DNA from: UBA3946 sp002385755
Lineage (GTDB): Bacteria > Bacillota_I > Bacilli_A > ML615J-28 > CAG-698
DNA: 64,000 bases
Reading direction: 5' to 3'
Assembly: GCA_050953085.1 (NCBI GenBank)
Contig: JBMNLX010000001.1
Span: 205,178-269,177, forward strand
The notes beneath the pieces were generated by a model. It worked only from the letters and a program-made list of their open reading frames with translations. It was not told the DNA's origin and made no database searches. The number at the start of each line of letters is the position of its first letter. The stretch's first letter is position 1. This document shows, piece after piece, positions 50,414 to 59,182 of the stretch. The position numbers were made by a program, and so were the translations under genes.

Positions 50414-50725
50414 ATATTTACCTCCGTTATATTTATTCCAAAGGACCTTTTTTGCTTGTACAAGCCGCAAACTCAGGTTATAGCAAATAGTCAATGTCAT
50501 TTGACTCTCGCGTCATTAATAATTCAATAGTCGGTTTTTGCCATATCCAAGCCGACAATTAAATTCACAATTGCACAAATTCCCGATATTTAACTTCATA
50601 ATCGCAATAATCAATAGTTTCAAATTACACCTATTACAAATAATTTTACCATTAACTGGTATATTTTGCAATGCATTTCTACAATTTTAAAACCCTTAGC
50701 GTAAGAGAACGTATCTCATGCGCAT

Positions 50726-50765
50726 TAAAAAGGCTGTGCCCAGTTTAGGACGCAGCCCTTTTGTT
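50726..50765 (-). terminator. Terminator after the PBP gene
   Basis: GGGCTG/CAGCC stem extended by weaker pairs, T run on the minus strand, 34 nt past the PBP stop. Confidence 0.7.
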
Positions 50766-50798
50766 AATCAGGGGGAGCCCGTTACTTAGATCGCGGGC

Positions 50799-52700
50799 TT
50801 AATTAGTGTAAAGAATCACATAACCGTCCTGAACTATTTTTTCTCCAGGGTCCGGACTTTGGGCGATAATGACATCGCCATCGCCGATGATTTTTATCCG
50901 GTAATGAGGATGAAAACCGATAGTTTTCGGGTTCCGCCCGATATAATCATCTACCGTATACAAGAATTTATCGACCCACCAGCGCGGATCGCGAGGAATG
51001 CCTCCCTCCTGCTTTTCAACGTCCATAAGCGAAAGCGAATCAAGCAATACTTCCTTAAGCATCGGCGCCACAATCACTCCCCCGTATTGGATTGAAGTTT
51101 TCGGTTGGTTTATCGCGATATAAGCCGAGACCCGAGGATCGTTCATCGGCGCGATGCCGAGGAAAGATAGGATGTATTTCCCCGGGACATAAACGCCGTC
51201 GATGGGGATTTGCGCCGTTCCGGTCTTACCGCCGACGCGGTAACCTTCGATATACGCGCTTCTCGCGGTTCCCAAGGCAACTACCCTCTCCAGCACGTCG
51301 CGCATCACGGCGCTCGTTTCCTCGCTAATCACCCGGCGAACGAACTTGGTGTCTTGTTGAAAAATGAGGGTATTGGTTCCCGGAATGCCGAATCCTTTTA
51401 AGATATAGGGAGTATTCAGGACGCCGCCGTTAACGGCCGCGTTGGTGGCATTAACGAGCTGCAGCGGCGTTACCGTGTTCCCCTGGCCAAATGCGCTTGT
51501 CGCGACCTCGACATTCCCGATTTTTTCGGGATTAAAGACGATTCCCGTTGATTCGCCCAAAAGGTCGACGCCGGTTTTTTTCCCGAACCCGAAGGCGTCG
51601 ATATAAGAAAACAACTTTTCCTTTCCGAGCCGCATGCCGATCGATACAAAACCCGGGTTACATGAATTCTGTATCACTTCTACAAAATTCTGATCGCCGT
51701 GCCCACCCGCTTTCCAACAACGAATGCGGGCGCCGTCGATTACGGTAAAGCCGGGGTCATAAAACCGCTCGTTTAAGGAAAAAACTTTTTCCTCGAGGCC
51801 GGCGGAATATGTAACGATTTTGAAAGTCGAGCCAGGTTCGAATGATTTCCATATCGGCAAATTACGATTGAAAAGTTCCTGGTCGTACTTTTGATAATTA
51901 ATCAAATCGAAATTTGGCCTGCTCGCCATGGCGAGAATTTCCGACGTTTTCGGGTCCATCACCAAACCAAAAACCTCGACCGGGTCATACAATGCCGCGG
52001 CGTTATCCAATACCCGCTCCAACGTTAATTGCATGTCAATGTCAATCGTTAAATATAAATCAAAACCCGAACCGGGAGGCGTGTAAGTCCCGGTAAGGTC
52101 GGGGTATTTGTTTCCGTGGGCGTCGGTGTAGATATTTTGCGAGCCGGGACGGCCCATCAGAAAATTATCGTAGATATACTCGACGCCGGTTATTCCCTGG
52201 TTATCGATGCCGACGATACCCAGAACGTGTGAGAGCGTGTTCCCGTAAGGGTAGTAACGGATAACGTCGCTCGAAATATAAACGCCCTCAAGATCGGCCG
52301 CAATAATCCTTTTCGCCGTTTCCAGATCAATGTTCTTCCCAGCGGGCTTGATAATCTCGACCGAGACGTTCTTCTTGAAATGATGAGCGATATCTTCTTT
52401 TTTCACCCCCAATAAAGAAGCCAACTTCCCGAGGGTATATTCTTTGTCTTTAATTTGCTTGGGTATAATCGATACCGTCGGGGCCAGGGTGTTGCCGACG
52501 ATTAATTTTCCATTGCGGTCGAAAATCTTCCCTCTTTGGTTGCTGACCGGTATATTGCGCGTCCATAACCGGAACGCCCTTTCAATGTAAATCTCTCCCT
52601 TCACCACCTGAACATAGCCGACGCGCAAAGCGACGATCAAAAACATTATAAAAAAAACATATAACAATATGAAAATCCGGTTTCTGACAATCTTCATCAT
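50799..52700 (-). CDS. Class B penicillin-binding protein (FtsI/SpoVD type) with PASTA domain
   Basis: 633 aa transpeptidase anchored by one N-terminal helix (residues 9-28). A dimerisation domain with RGKIFDRNG is followed by the catalytic motifs S291-TFK, S346-CN and K492-TG (GGKTGTAQ). A single C-terminal PASTA domain (about 590-633, IAQSPDPGEKIVQDGYVILYTN) is present. One PASTA is typical of SpoVD; PBP2B usually has two, and position in the mraZ-rsmH-ftsL cluster fits both. Since no other class B PBP is in the window, it may serve vegetative septation, spore cortex, or both. GAGGTG precedes the ATG pair. Confidence 0.92.
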   Translation of the reverse strand: MMKIVRNRIFILLYVFFIMFLIVALRVGYVQVVKGEIYIERAFRLWTRNIPVSNQRGKIFDRNGKLIVGNTLAPTVSIIPKQIKDKEYTLGKLASLLGVKKEDIAHHFKKNVSVEIIKPAGKNIDLETAKRIIAADLEGVYISSDVIRYYPYGNTLSHVLGIVGIDNQGITGVEYIYDNFLMGRPGSQNIYTDAHGNKYPDLTGTYTPPGSGFDLYLTIDIDMQLTLERVLDNAAALYDPVEVFGLVMDPKTSEILAMASRPNFDLINYQKYDQELFNRNLPIWKSFEPGSTFKIVTYSAGLEEKVFSLNERFYDPGFTVIDGARIRCWKAGGHGDQNFVEVIQNSCNPGFVSIGMRLGKEKLFSYIDAFGFGKKTGVDLLGESTGIVFNPEKIGNVEVATSAFGQGNTVTPLQLVNATNAAVNGGVLNTPYILKGFGIPGTNTLIFQQDTKFVRRVISEETSAVMRDVLERVVALGTARSAYIEGYRVGGKTGTAQIPIDGVYVPGKYILSFLGIAPMNDPRVSAYIAINQPKTSIQYGGVIVAPMLKEVLLDSLSLMDVEKQEGGIPRDPRWWVDKFLYTVDDYIGRNPKTIGFHPHYRIKIIGDGDVIIAQSPDPGEKIVQDGYVILYTN

Positions 52701-52958
52701 TCACCTCGTTCCGGTATCATTATATGTTTTTTTCCGCAACTCATAACCGTTAAGATATTTGCACAAATCACGCAAGTTTTTCAACATTTATGAATATGGT
52801 CATAATATCTTTCTTTAGTCAAAATAATTTATCATTTTAATTTTCTTCCATTTATTAGCATAATGTGCTATCATTAAAGAAAAACACCATATTAACTAAA
52901 AAAAATTATTATCATTCTAAATCCGAATAAAATGGAGGCGAAAGGTAGGGAGTAGTCC

Positions 52959-53777
52959 ATGGTTACGGAAACTCAAATAAAAACATGTCAAAACGATACC
53001 GAGGCCAACGAGCATGAAATTCAATCAATATATGATTTTGCTTTAGTGGGAAAAACAGAAAGACTCAACAAATTAATCGAAAAACTTAAAAACATGGCCG
53101 AGGAAGAAACTTGGAATCTTGAAAACGAGAATATCCCGAATAAAATATTGCATCATTATTTTATGGGAACTTTTCTTAAATGTCACAGAGAGAATAAAAT
53201 TATCTATTCCGAGAATAACAAATACTGCTGTTTCAACACGGGATTATTAACAAATCACGGCGAAGACATACTATGTCTATTTGAACCTTCAAAAACAAAA
53301 GGAATATTAAAATGGTATTTGGAGGGCTTTCACATCAATTCGGAACGGATAATATTGAAAAATTTCAAACAAATCCCGGAAGTGTGTTGTTATTTTAACG
53401 ATCCCGCCGACTTATTGTTCAATGTCAAGGCAGACATATGGGTAAATTATCAACATATTCTTGATGACAATTGGGAAGAAAGATTCCCTGACGAACTGCG
53501 AAACCTTGGAAAAGACACAATAATATCAATGATGAAAGGCGCGATAGATATAACCAAAAAACGTATTCAAAGAAATCATCGTTTGGTGATTCCGTTGTAT
53601 TATAAAAATAAAATTACATACCTTTTACCCTTAAAACTAAGAGATTATTACCTTGCTCTCGTTACGGAAAAATTTGATGATGACAAATATCGAGCAAATA
53701 CAATTTTCACTCCGGAAATGGCTTATATGGAAGCAAGATTGTTAATGAAACCAGAAACAAACTGGTTAACGATATAA
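52959..53777 (+). CDS. DUF3825-domain protein inserted in the division cluster
   Basis: 272 aa on the strand opposite to all neighbours. The C-terminal two thirds fit DUF3825: YCCFNTGLLTNHGEDILCLFE, VCCYFNDPADLLFNVKADI, RNHRLVIPLYYKNKITYLLPL. The function of DUF3825 is unknown. An N-terminal helix-rich part (residues 1-65) is not recognised. GGGAG precedes the ATG. AT-rich composition contrasts with rsmH and the PBP gene. It has its own terminator. It separates rsmH/ftsL from the PBP gene, which are normally adjacent, so it looks acquired. The 258-bp gap upstream (52701-52958) holds only AT-rich spacer with the divergent start signals. Confidence 0.72.
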   Translation: MVTETQIKTCQNDTEANEHEIQSIYDFALVGKTERLNKLIEKLKNMAEEETWNLENENIPNKILHHYFMGTFLKCHRENKIIYSENNKYCCFNTGLLTNHGEDILCLFEPSKTKGILKWYLEGFHINSERIILKNFKQIPEVCCYFNDPADLLFNVKADIWVNYQHILDDNWEERFPDELRNLGKDTIISMMKGAIDITKKRIQRNHRLVIPLYYKNKITYLLPLKLRDYYLALVTEKFDDDKYRANTIFTPEMAYMEARLLMKPETNWLTI

Positions 53778-53781
53778 ACTA

Positions 53782-53826
53782 AAGAATGCGCTTAAGCATA
53801 GTATGCCTAAGCGCATTCTTAATTTT
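53782..53826 (+). terminator. Terminator of the DUF3825 gene
   Basis: 13-bp perfect stem AAGAATGCGCTTA/TAAGCGCATTCTT, then AATTTTG. Strong on the plus strand, weaker in reverse. Confidence 0.85.
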
Positions 53827-53986
53827 GTTGGTGCACATTTTTGTTAGCGAGCAAGTGTGGACTGGTATCCAAATATGCTTATGTGATTTACATAAAAAAA
53901 ACATAAGACAGAACAAAAATTGAAATCCGTTCATACTTTTTTGTTTCCGTCATATGTTCTTTCCATAACTAATAGCGATAGGGCGA

Positions 53987-54040
53987 TTACTTTTTCGGAC
54001 GCGGGGCAATGGGTTTTGGTAATGGTCTAAAGTTACTCAT
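53987..54040 (-). pseudogene. Truncated ftsL: 17-codon N-terminal remnant
   Basis: Directly after rsmH, a perfect AGGAGG stands 7 nt before ATG 54040. The frame reads MSNFRPLPKPIAPRPKK and stops. A basic, Pro-rich cytoplasmic leader in this position is what the start of FtsL should look like; the membrane helix and coiled coil are missing. Adding one A to the A run before the stop extends it by VIALSLLVMERTYDGNKK only. The ftsL assignment rests on position, not on homology that can be seen in 17 residues. Confidence 0.5.
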
Positions 54041-54049
54041 AACTACCTC

Positions 54050-54985
54050 CTATAGTTTCTCTAAAATTCGCATTTTGGCGCTGCGGGCGCGACGGTTAAC
54101 AGAAATCTCCATTTCGGTTGGTACAATAACGCGTCTATTTACCAAACGGTATTTACGAATAATGTCTTTTTCTCTTACTGGCAAATCCTTTGGGATCGCC
54201 GGTTCCGTGTAATTGCGATAGATTTGTTTTACGATTCTGTCTTCCAGGGAATGAAAACTAATGACTACTGTTCTTCCGCCCTTTCCCAACAGCGTGATGG
54301 AATCATTAAGACTAACCTCGAGATTCTCAAGTTCGTTGTTAACGGCTATTCTTAATGCCTGAAATACTTTTTTAGCCGGATGCGAATCCCGGCGCCTCAC
54401 GTACGAGGGAACTGATTTCAAGACAATGTCAGCAAGTTCCGCCGTCGTCGCGATTGGCTCTTTTTCCCGCGTCGAGATGATTCTCCGGGCGATTTGCGCG
54501 GAGAATCTTTCCTCGCCGTAACGGAAAAATATATCCTTTAACTGGTCGTAAGTATAATTATTGACAATATCATAAGCGGATACTTTTTGCCGACGGTCCA
54601 TCCGCATGTCAAGCGACGAATCCGCGTGATAGCTGAATCCCCGCTCCGCCGTATCGAAATGAAATGAAGAGACGCCCAAATCATATAAGACGCCGTCCAC
54701 CTGCCCGACGCCGAGCTCTTTCATCTTCGTTCTCAAGTTAACAAAATTTTCGGGAATAATCGTGAAATTGGCGCCGATTTTGGTCAGGCGATCGCGACCG
54801 AGCGGGATAACGTCAAGATCTTGCTCGAAGCAATAGAGATGTCCGCCGGCGGTAAGCCGTTTCAAGATTTCCGAGGCATGACCGGCCTCGCCCATCGTAC
54901 AGTCTATATATATGCCGCTAGGCTTGATATTTAGACCGGTTATCGCTTCTTTCAGTAAAACCGGAATGTGTTGCGCGTCTCTCAT
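54050..54985 (-). CDS. rsmH: 16S rRNA (cytosine1402-N4)-methyltransferase RsmH
   Basis: 311 aa (MraW). HIPVLLKEAITGLN at the start, SAM motif DCTMGEAGHASEIL, GVLYDLGVSSFHFD, RGFSYHADSSLDMRMD and the C-terminal VISFHSLEDRIVKQ identify it. Methylates C1402 in the ribosomal P site. Its start overlaps the mraZ stop by 4 nt. Confidence 0.97.
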   Translation of the reverse strand: MRDAQHIPVLLKEAITGLNIKPSGIYIDCTMGEAGHASEILKRLTAGGHLYCFEQDLDVIPLGRDRLTKIGANFTIIPENFVNLRTKMKELGVGQVDGVLYDLGVSSFHFDTAERGFSYHADSSLDMRMDRRQKVSAYDIVNNYTYDQLKDIFFRYGEERFSAQIARRIISTREKEPIATTAELADIVLKSVPSYVRRRDSHPAKKVFQALRIAVNNELENLEVSLNDSITLLGKGGRTVVISFHSLEDRIVKQIYRNYTEPAIPKDLPVREKDIIRKYRLVNRRVIVPTEMEISVNRRARSAKMRILEKL

Positions 54986-55410
54986 AGGTCAAAATCAATT
55001 TCCTCGCTAATGTCTTCGAGCAATTCACGGCGCTCGGCGTAATAACGCTCCCATTCGGCTTTATCCCAAATCTCGATCCTTTCGCCGACGCCAAGAATCA
55101 CGCATTCCTTCGTCAAACCCGAGTAATCAAGCAACAGGGATTCGATATTAATCCGGCCTTTGGCGTCGATTTCCCGTCGGTATGCCCCGGATAGAAAGAG
55201 ACGGTTAAACTCGCGATTCGTTTTTTTGGTAAAGGAGAGTGAGGCGAGTTTCTCCGTTATGCCGTTCCACGCCGCTTCAGGATATAAATATAAGCACTTT
55301 TCAATGCCGCGGGTGACGATTACCGTCATCCCCAGATCCCGACGCATCTCGCTCGGGATAAACAGCCGGCCTTTTTCGTCGATTGTGTAGTGATATTCGC
55401 CGATAAACAT
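54982..55410 (-). CDS. mraZ: Transcriptional regulator MraZ
   Basis: 142 aa from ATG 55410 (MFIGEYHYTIDEKGRLFIP). Two AbrB-like repeats each carry the DxKGR motif (DEKGRLFIPSEMR and DAKGRINIESLL). MraZ binds repeated boxes in its own promoter and controls the division cluster. Three such boxes at 10-bp spacing lie directly upstream. Confidence 0.95.
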   Translation of the reverse strand: MFIGEYHYTIDEKGRLFIPSEMRRDLGMTVIVTRGIEKCLYLYPEAAWNGITEKLASLSFTKKTNREFNRLFLSGAYRREIDAKGRINIESLLLDYSGLTKECVILGVGERIEIWDKAEWERYYAERRELLEDISEEIDFDL

Positions 55411-55415
55411 AATGC

Positions 55416-55443
55416 TCTCCACTTCTCCCCACATTAACCCACT
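55416..55443 (-). promoter_or_regulatory. MraZ operator: three GTGGG-type direct repeats
   Basis: On the minus strand GTGGG at 55438-55442, GTGGG at 55428-55432 and GTGGA at 55418-55422, exactly 10 bp apart, between the -10 box and the mraZ start. This matches the known MraZ box architecture. Confidence 0.85.
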
Positions 55444-55446
55444 TAT

Positions 55447-55475
55447 AGTTTATCATAATCAATTTTTAAATGCAA
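55447..55475 (-). promoter_or_regulatory. Probable promoter of mraZ-rsmH
   Basis: TTGCAT at 55470-55475, 17-bp spacer, TAAACT at 55447-55452 on the minus strand, immediately upstream of the MraZ boxes. Confidence 0.65.
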
Positions 55476-55490
55476 GCATAAAAATAAAAA

Positions 55491-55545
55491 AAACGGCCGA
55501 TGGCCGTAAAAATAAAAAGCACTCATCAAAGAGTACTTTTTATTC
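55491..55545 (-). terminator. Double terminator after rpmF
   Basis: Two hairpins in series: AAAAAG-ACTC/GAGT-CTTTTT at 55515-55543 followed by T-rich sequence, then ACGGCC/GGCCGT at 55493-55507 followed by T on the minus strand. Confidence 0.8.
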
Positions 55546-55556
55546 AGATAAAGAAA

Positions 55557-55850
55557 TTACTTTTCCGTTTCTTTTTTTGCGGATTTGGTTTTTTTTGTTT
55601 CCTTCTTGGTTTCTTTTTTGGATTTCTTTTCGGTTTTGGTTTCAGCTTCCTTTGGTTCCTGGCCTTCTTTTACTTTTATTTCTTTTACCTGTTTGCCGTC
55701 GTAGTGACCGCAAAATTTACAAACAACATGAGCCAATTTCATTTCTCCGCAATTCGGGCAAACCATCATTCCCGCCAAGTCGAGCTTATAATGGGTTCGT
55801 CGCAGACGTTTTCTCGTTTTCGAGGCACGTCTTTGTGGTACTATTGCCAT
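55557..55850 (-). CDS. rpmF: 50S ribosomal protein bL32 with lysine/glutamate-rich tail
   Basis: 97 aa from ATG 55850. MAIVPQRRASKTRKRLRRTH is the conserved bL32 start, and CPNCGEMKLAHVVCKFCG is the four-cysteine zinc site. Normal bL32 ends near residue 57-60; here about 40 extra residues of repeating Lys/Glu/Thr (ETKTEKKSKKETKKETKK) follow. The tail probably projects from the ribosome surface. It follows yceD, the usual partner. Confidence 0.95.
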   Translation of the reverse strand: MAIVPQRRASKTRKRLRRTHYKLDLAGMMVCPNCGEMKLAHVVCKFCGHYDGKQVKEIKVKEGQEPKEAETKTEKKSKKETKKETKKTKSAKKETEK

Positions 55851-55875
55851 AATCAATCACCTCTTCTTTTCTAGT

Positions 55876-56262
55876 TTATTGGGTTTCCCCTTTCACTACC
55901 CGTATCGGTTTTTCCAACAGGATTCTTTCCCAGACAACGCCGCGCAAATCGATCGTGTTCCTCTCGATCAGCCGAGTTTCGTCATCCTCATTCTCCTTGT
56001 CGAAAATCTCAACAACATCCAATTCCAACGGGAATTCGACGGAGTCAAGCGTCACCGCATCCTGCAAATACATCATGACGGATATATGAAAATCAAATTT
56101 AAAACGGTCTTCGCCAATCTGGATACCACTGCCGACCACGACGGCGGGCGAGATATTGTGAATGTCGTCAAACCTTTTTATTTCTTCCGAAAAATCATAA
56201 ACCGCCTCAAAAGGAAAAGTTTCTTTACCATATTTATAAAGTTGATGTAAAGACCATTTCAT
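55876..56262 (-). CDS. yceD: YceD-family (DUF177) protein
   Basis: 128 aa from ATG 56262 (MKWSLHQLYKYGKETFPFEA). The DUF177 block IDLRGVVWERILLEKPIRVV near the C-terminus is diagnostic although the usual cysteines are absent. Proteins of this family, encoded before rpmF, are linked to 23S rRNA accumulation and ribosome assembly. 19 nt separate it from rpmF. Confidence 0.87.
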   Translation of the reverse strand: MKWSLHQLYKYGKETFPFEAVYDFSEEIKRFDDIHNISPAVVVGSGIQIGEDRFKFDFHISVMMYLQDAVTLDSVEFPLELDVVEIFDKENEDDETRLIERNTIDLRGVVWERILLEKPIRVVKGETQ

Positions 56263-56374
56263 AGCGTCCACCTAATAACCTTACTTATTATACTCCTTTT
56301 TGCCTTTGAAGTCAATCATTTTTCACTACCTTTTACTATTGTTGTGAATATATTATGATAATTTCATATAGAGT

Positions 56375-57958
56375 TATATAATGATAATTTCACTAAATAC
56401 AAAGGTTAATTGTATTAGCGTAGGCAACCCTTAATTTTGTAATTTAAGCCCTTCTTTGATATCATATGGATTAATATGGATATGTATCAACGGAGGGAAG
56501 ACACATGAGAAAGGTCGAACTAAGAATGAACGAGCAAATGAAGTATGAAATTATCAGAAGAGTAGCTTTTAAAGAAATCAGCGTCCACAGAGCAGCGGTC
56601 CAGCTTAACTGTACCGTAAGAACCGTCTATAACCTCGTCAAAAAGTATCGGGAACATGGTAAGGCCGGCTTTATCCACGGTAACAGGAACCGAAAACCGG
56701 CCGCTACCATGAGCCCAAAACTTGAACAAACCATTGTTTCGTTTTATATGCAAAAATGCGAAGGTGCCAATTTTCTACACTTCCAGGAGTTGCTGGAAGA
56801 GATAAAAGGCATTAAAGTCTCTTATTTCAAACTCTACGCGCTTCTGCGTAAGCATGGGATCATATCTCCCAAGTGTCATAGGATTACCCGTAAAAAACAC
56901 CGGCAACGGCTAAAGCAAAAGGTAGAAAACAAAGAAAAACTTACGCCTGCCGAACAGCATTATATTGCCGAAACCAATCTTCAGGATCCCGAGAAAAGCC
57001 ATCCCCGGAAACCCAGGGCAAAATATTTCGGCGAACTCTTGCTCATGGACGCATCAGAACACCAATGGTTCGGTAAATCCCATGCTCATCTGCACTTGGT
57101 AATGGATGATTCGTCAGGTTCGATTTTAGGCGCTTATTTTGTCACGCAAGAGACTTTAAAGGGTTATTACAACATATTTCACCAGGTATTGACCAAATAC
57201 GGCATACCGGCGAAAATTTTGGCCGATAACAGGTCAATCTTCAATTACAAGCTTAAGAACAGCCATTCTAAAGAAAAAGACACGCATACGCAATTCGGAT
57301 ATGCCTGCCATCGGCTCGGGGTCGATCTTGACACGACTTCCGTCGCCCAAGCAAAGGGCAGAATCGAAAGAATGTTCGGTACCCTCCAAAGCCGGTTGGT
57401 TACGGAACTTAAGATGGCAGGCATATTCGATATCGATGCGGCTAATGAGTTCTTGAAGGATTTTGTCCCAAAATTCAACGAGCGTTTCGCGCTCCCCATC
57501 GATTATCTCACATCGGTTTTTGACGAGAACATCGATCAAGAAACCATCAATAACACATTAGCCGTCATCAGCGCAAGAAAAGTCGATAACGGTAATACGA
57601 TTAAGTACAAAAATAAGTATTATCACCTGTATGACTTTGATGGCAACATGATGCCATTCAAACCCAAAACGGTATGTATCGTTATGGAAACTTACGACGG
57701 ATCTCTCATCGCCTCGGTTAACGATGATCTTTACGGGTTGGTAGAGCTTGAGGTCCATCACGAATTTTCCAAGAACTTTGACACGAAAAAACCGGAAAAG
57801 AAACGCTATACCGGCCATAAGCCCAAGGATTGTCATCCCTGGACCTATAAAAGCTATCTGGCCAGAAAAAGAAGGCGTTACAAGTCCAGGGCGGAAACCC
57901 TTGCTTAACAAGTACTGGACAAATAATCAGGTATTTTTTGTGAAATTTTCATTATATA
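56375..57958 (+). mobile_element. Insertion sequence of the IS1202 (ISNCY) type
   Basis: About 1.58 kb bounded by imperfect terminal inverted repeats: TATATAATGATAATTTCAC at 56375-56393 and the inverted counterpart GTGAAATTTTCATTATATA at 57940-57958. It holds one transposase gene. A second partial copy of the left repeat (ATGATAATTTCA) lies just outside at 56354-56365. No target duplication is evident. Confidence 0.72.
56505..57908 (+). CDS. DDE transposase, IS1202-like
   Basis: 467 aa with a helix-turn-helix N-terminus (RRVAFKEISVHRAAVQLNCTVRTVYNLVKKY). The DDE core follows: LLLMDASEHQWFG (first D), KILADNRSIF (second D) and AQAKGRIERMFGTLQSRL (E). A long C-terminal domain is typical of IS1202 transposases. 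ACGGAGGG precedes the ATG. The frame is intact, so the element may be active. Confidence 0.88.
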   Translation: MRKVELRMNEQMKYEIIRRVAFKEISVHRAAVQLNCTVRTVYNLVKKYREHGKAGFIHGNRNRKPAATMSPKLEQTIVSFYMQKCEGANFLHFQELLEEIKGIKVSYFKLYALLRKHGIISPKCHRITRKKHRQRLKQKVENKEKLTPAEQHYIAETNLQDPEKSHPRKPRAKYFGELLLMDASEHQWFGKSHAHLHLVMDDSSGSILGAYFVTQETLKGYYNIFHQVLTKYGIPAKILADNRSIFNYKLKNSHSKEKDTHTQFGYACHRLGVDLDTTSVAQAKGRIERMFGTLQSRLVTELKMAGIFDIDAANEFLKDFVPKFNERFALPIDYLTSVFDENIDQETINNTLAVISARKVDNGNTIKYKNKYYHLYDFDGNMMPFKPKTVCIVMETYDGSLIASVNDDLYGLVELEVHHEFSKNFDTKKPEKKRYTGHKPKDCHPWTYKSYLARKRRRYKSRAETLA

Positions 57959-57968
57959 TTGACACGTT

Positions 57969-57994
57969 TATTTGACTTTTGTCTGTTACTTGGT
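57969..57994 (+). repeat. 26-bp direct repeat, left copy
   Basis: Begins TATTTGACTTTTGTC and is repeated without mismatch at 59183-59208. The two copies exactly flank the IS481-like element, consistent with a long target-site duplication. Confidence 0.85.
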
Positions 57995-58041
57995 GTTATG
58001 TTACAATACATTTGAGACTTTTGTTGAATAAAAAGCAAAAA

Positions 58042-58107
58042 TGATTTATACTCGACCATGTGAAGAAGAAAACAGGCAAATTTTCTTCTGGAGAGGAGTA
58101 TAAATCA
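58042..58107 (+). promoter_or_regulatory. Hairpin over the transposase translation start
   Basis: 12-bp perfect stem TGATTTATACTC/GAGTATAAATCA with an inner 8-bp stem GAAGAAAA/TTTTCTTC; the right arm takes part of the GGAGAGGAG ribosome-binding site, two bases before the ATG. Such structures damp translation from transcripts entering from outside the element. Confidence 0.7.
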
Positions 58108-58108
58108 C

Positions 58109-59101
58109 ATGGCCATTTTATCACAAAAATTTCACGATATCAAGACTAAACTACATGCAGTTTTAACTTACCGCACGGGAAAGTACTCGGTTTATCACGT
58201 GTGCCTGAAGTATCACATTTCCAAAGCCTCGCTTATGCGTTGGAATAGAGCCTATGACGGGACTAAGGAATCTTTGATGGAGAAGAGTAGGAGACCTCAC
58301 ACGCCGCATCCCAATAGTCATACGGATTTTGAAATAAACAAAATCAAAAACTTGATTAAACGCAATCCCAATATCGGGCTTACGGAACTGTATACGAAAC
58401 TAAGGCGCCAAATCGCTTATTCAAGGCATTATGCCAGCTTATATCGCGTTTTAATACGAATAGGGTATTACGTCAACAGATCAAAAGCCAAAAAGCCCTA
58501 CAAGCCTAAAAAATACCACACACCGGAGCTTTTGGGTGAAAAGATGCAATTAGACGTGAAATATATCCCAAGAGAATGTAACGCGAACGAGAATGACGAT
58601 AATCGATATTATCAGTACACGATCATCGATGAAGCTAGCAGGGAGAGGTTTATCTATGCCTATAATGAGCTTTCATCGTTTTGTTCCGTAGACTTTTTGT
58701 ACAGAGCCCTGTGTTACTTCGGATACGCGCCAAAGATTATTCAAACCGATAACGGTCAAGAATTCTCGTACTTTCAGGAAACCCAGAGAGTTCACCCGTT
58801 TGATCTAGCGTGTGAGAAACTTGGAATCCTGCATAAAACTATCAAACCCAGGACCCCAAGGCATAACGGGAAAGTAGAACGAAGCCATAGAAGCGATAAT
58901 GAACGATTCTATCGGACTTTAAAATTTTACGGTTTTGAAGATCTTCAAAAACAGATGCGAAGATATTTACGCCGGTCTAACCGTATCGGCATGACGCCTC
59001 TTAATTACAGGACTCCGGTTGAGATGCGGGAATATTTGATTTCCAAAGGTATGGTGAATTATCAAAAGCCATTCTCTAAAAAATTCGCGTCCATACTATA
59101 A
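58109..59101 (+). CDS. IS481-like DDE transposase
   Basis: 330 aa. An N-terminal helix-turn-helix (YRTGKYSVYHVCLKYHISKASLMRW) precedes an rve core with KMQLDVKYIP (first D), IIQTDNGQEFSY (second D) and RHNGKVERSHRSDNERFY (E). Intact frame. The family is assigned from the core motif pattern; a related IS3-type origin is possible. Confidence 0.85.
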   Translation: MAILSQKFHDIKTKLHAVLTYRTGKYSVYHVCLKYHISKASLMRWNRAYDGTKESLMEKSRRPHTPHPNSHTDFEINKIKNLIKRNPNIGLTELYTKLRRQIAYSRHYASLYRVLIRIGYYVNRSKAKKPYKPKKYHTPELLGEKMQLDVKYIPRECNANENDDNRYYQYTIIDEASRERFIYAYNELSSFCSVDFLYRALCYFGYAPKIIQTDNGQEFSYFQETQRVHPFDLACEKLGILHKTIKPRTPRHNGKVERSHRSDNERFYRTLKFYGFEDLQKQMRRYLRRSNRIGMTPLNYRTPVEMREYLISKGMVNYQKPFSKKFASIL

Positions 59102-59182
59102 GGGGGACACATTCCCCCTTAAACCCCTTTGTTTTCTTCTTCTTTTTTATTCTTTTGGTCTCATATCATTTACAATCTTACA

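Larger units (their letters stand above)
57995..59182 (+). mobile_element. IS481-like insertion sequence between 26-bp direct repeats
   Basis: About 1.19 kb. Loosely similar inverted ends carry TGAGAC and AATAAAAA blocks at both sides (58011-58032 and about 59145-59180 in reverse). One intact transposase gene, preceded by a protective hairpin. Confidence 0.65.

Noticed and set aside
49884..50799. murF or murG in the gap between murE and the PBP gene
   Set aside because: The 900-bp gap holds only a 55-codon gene and terminators; no Mur ligase or glycosyltransferase motif in any frame.
53821..53986. rest of ftsL between the DUF3825 terminator and the 17-codon frame
   Set aside because: All three minus-strand frames are short and lack a membrane helix followed by a coiled coil.
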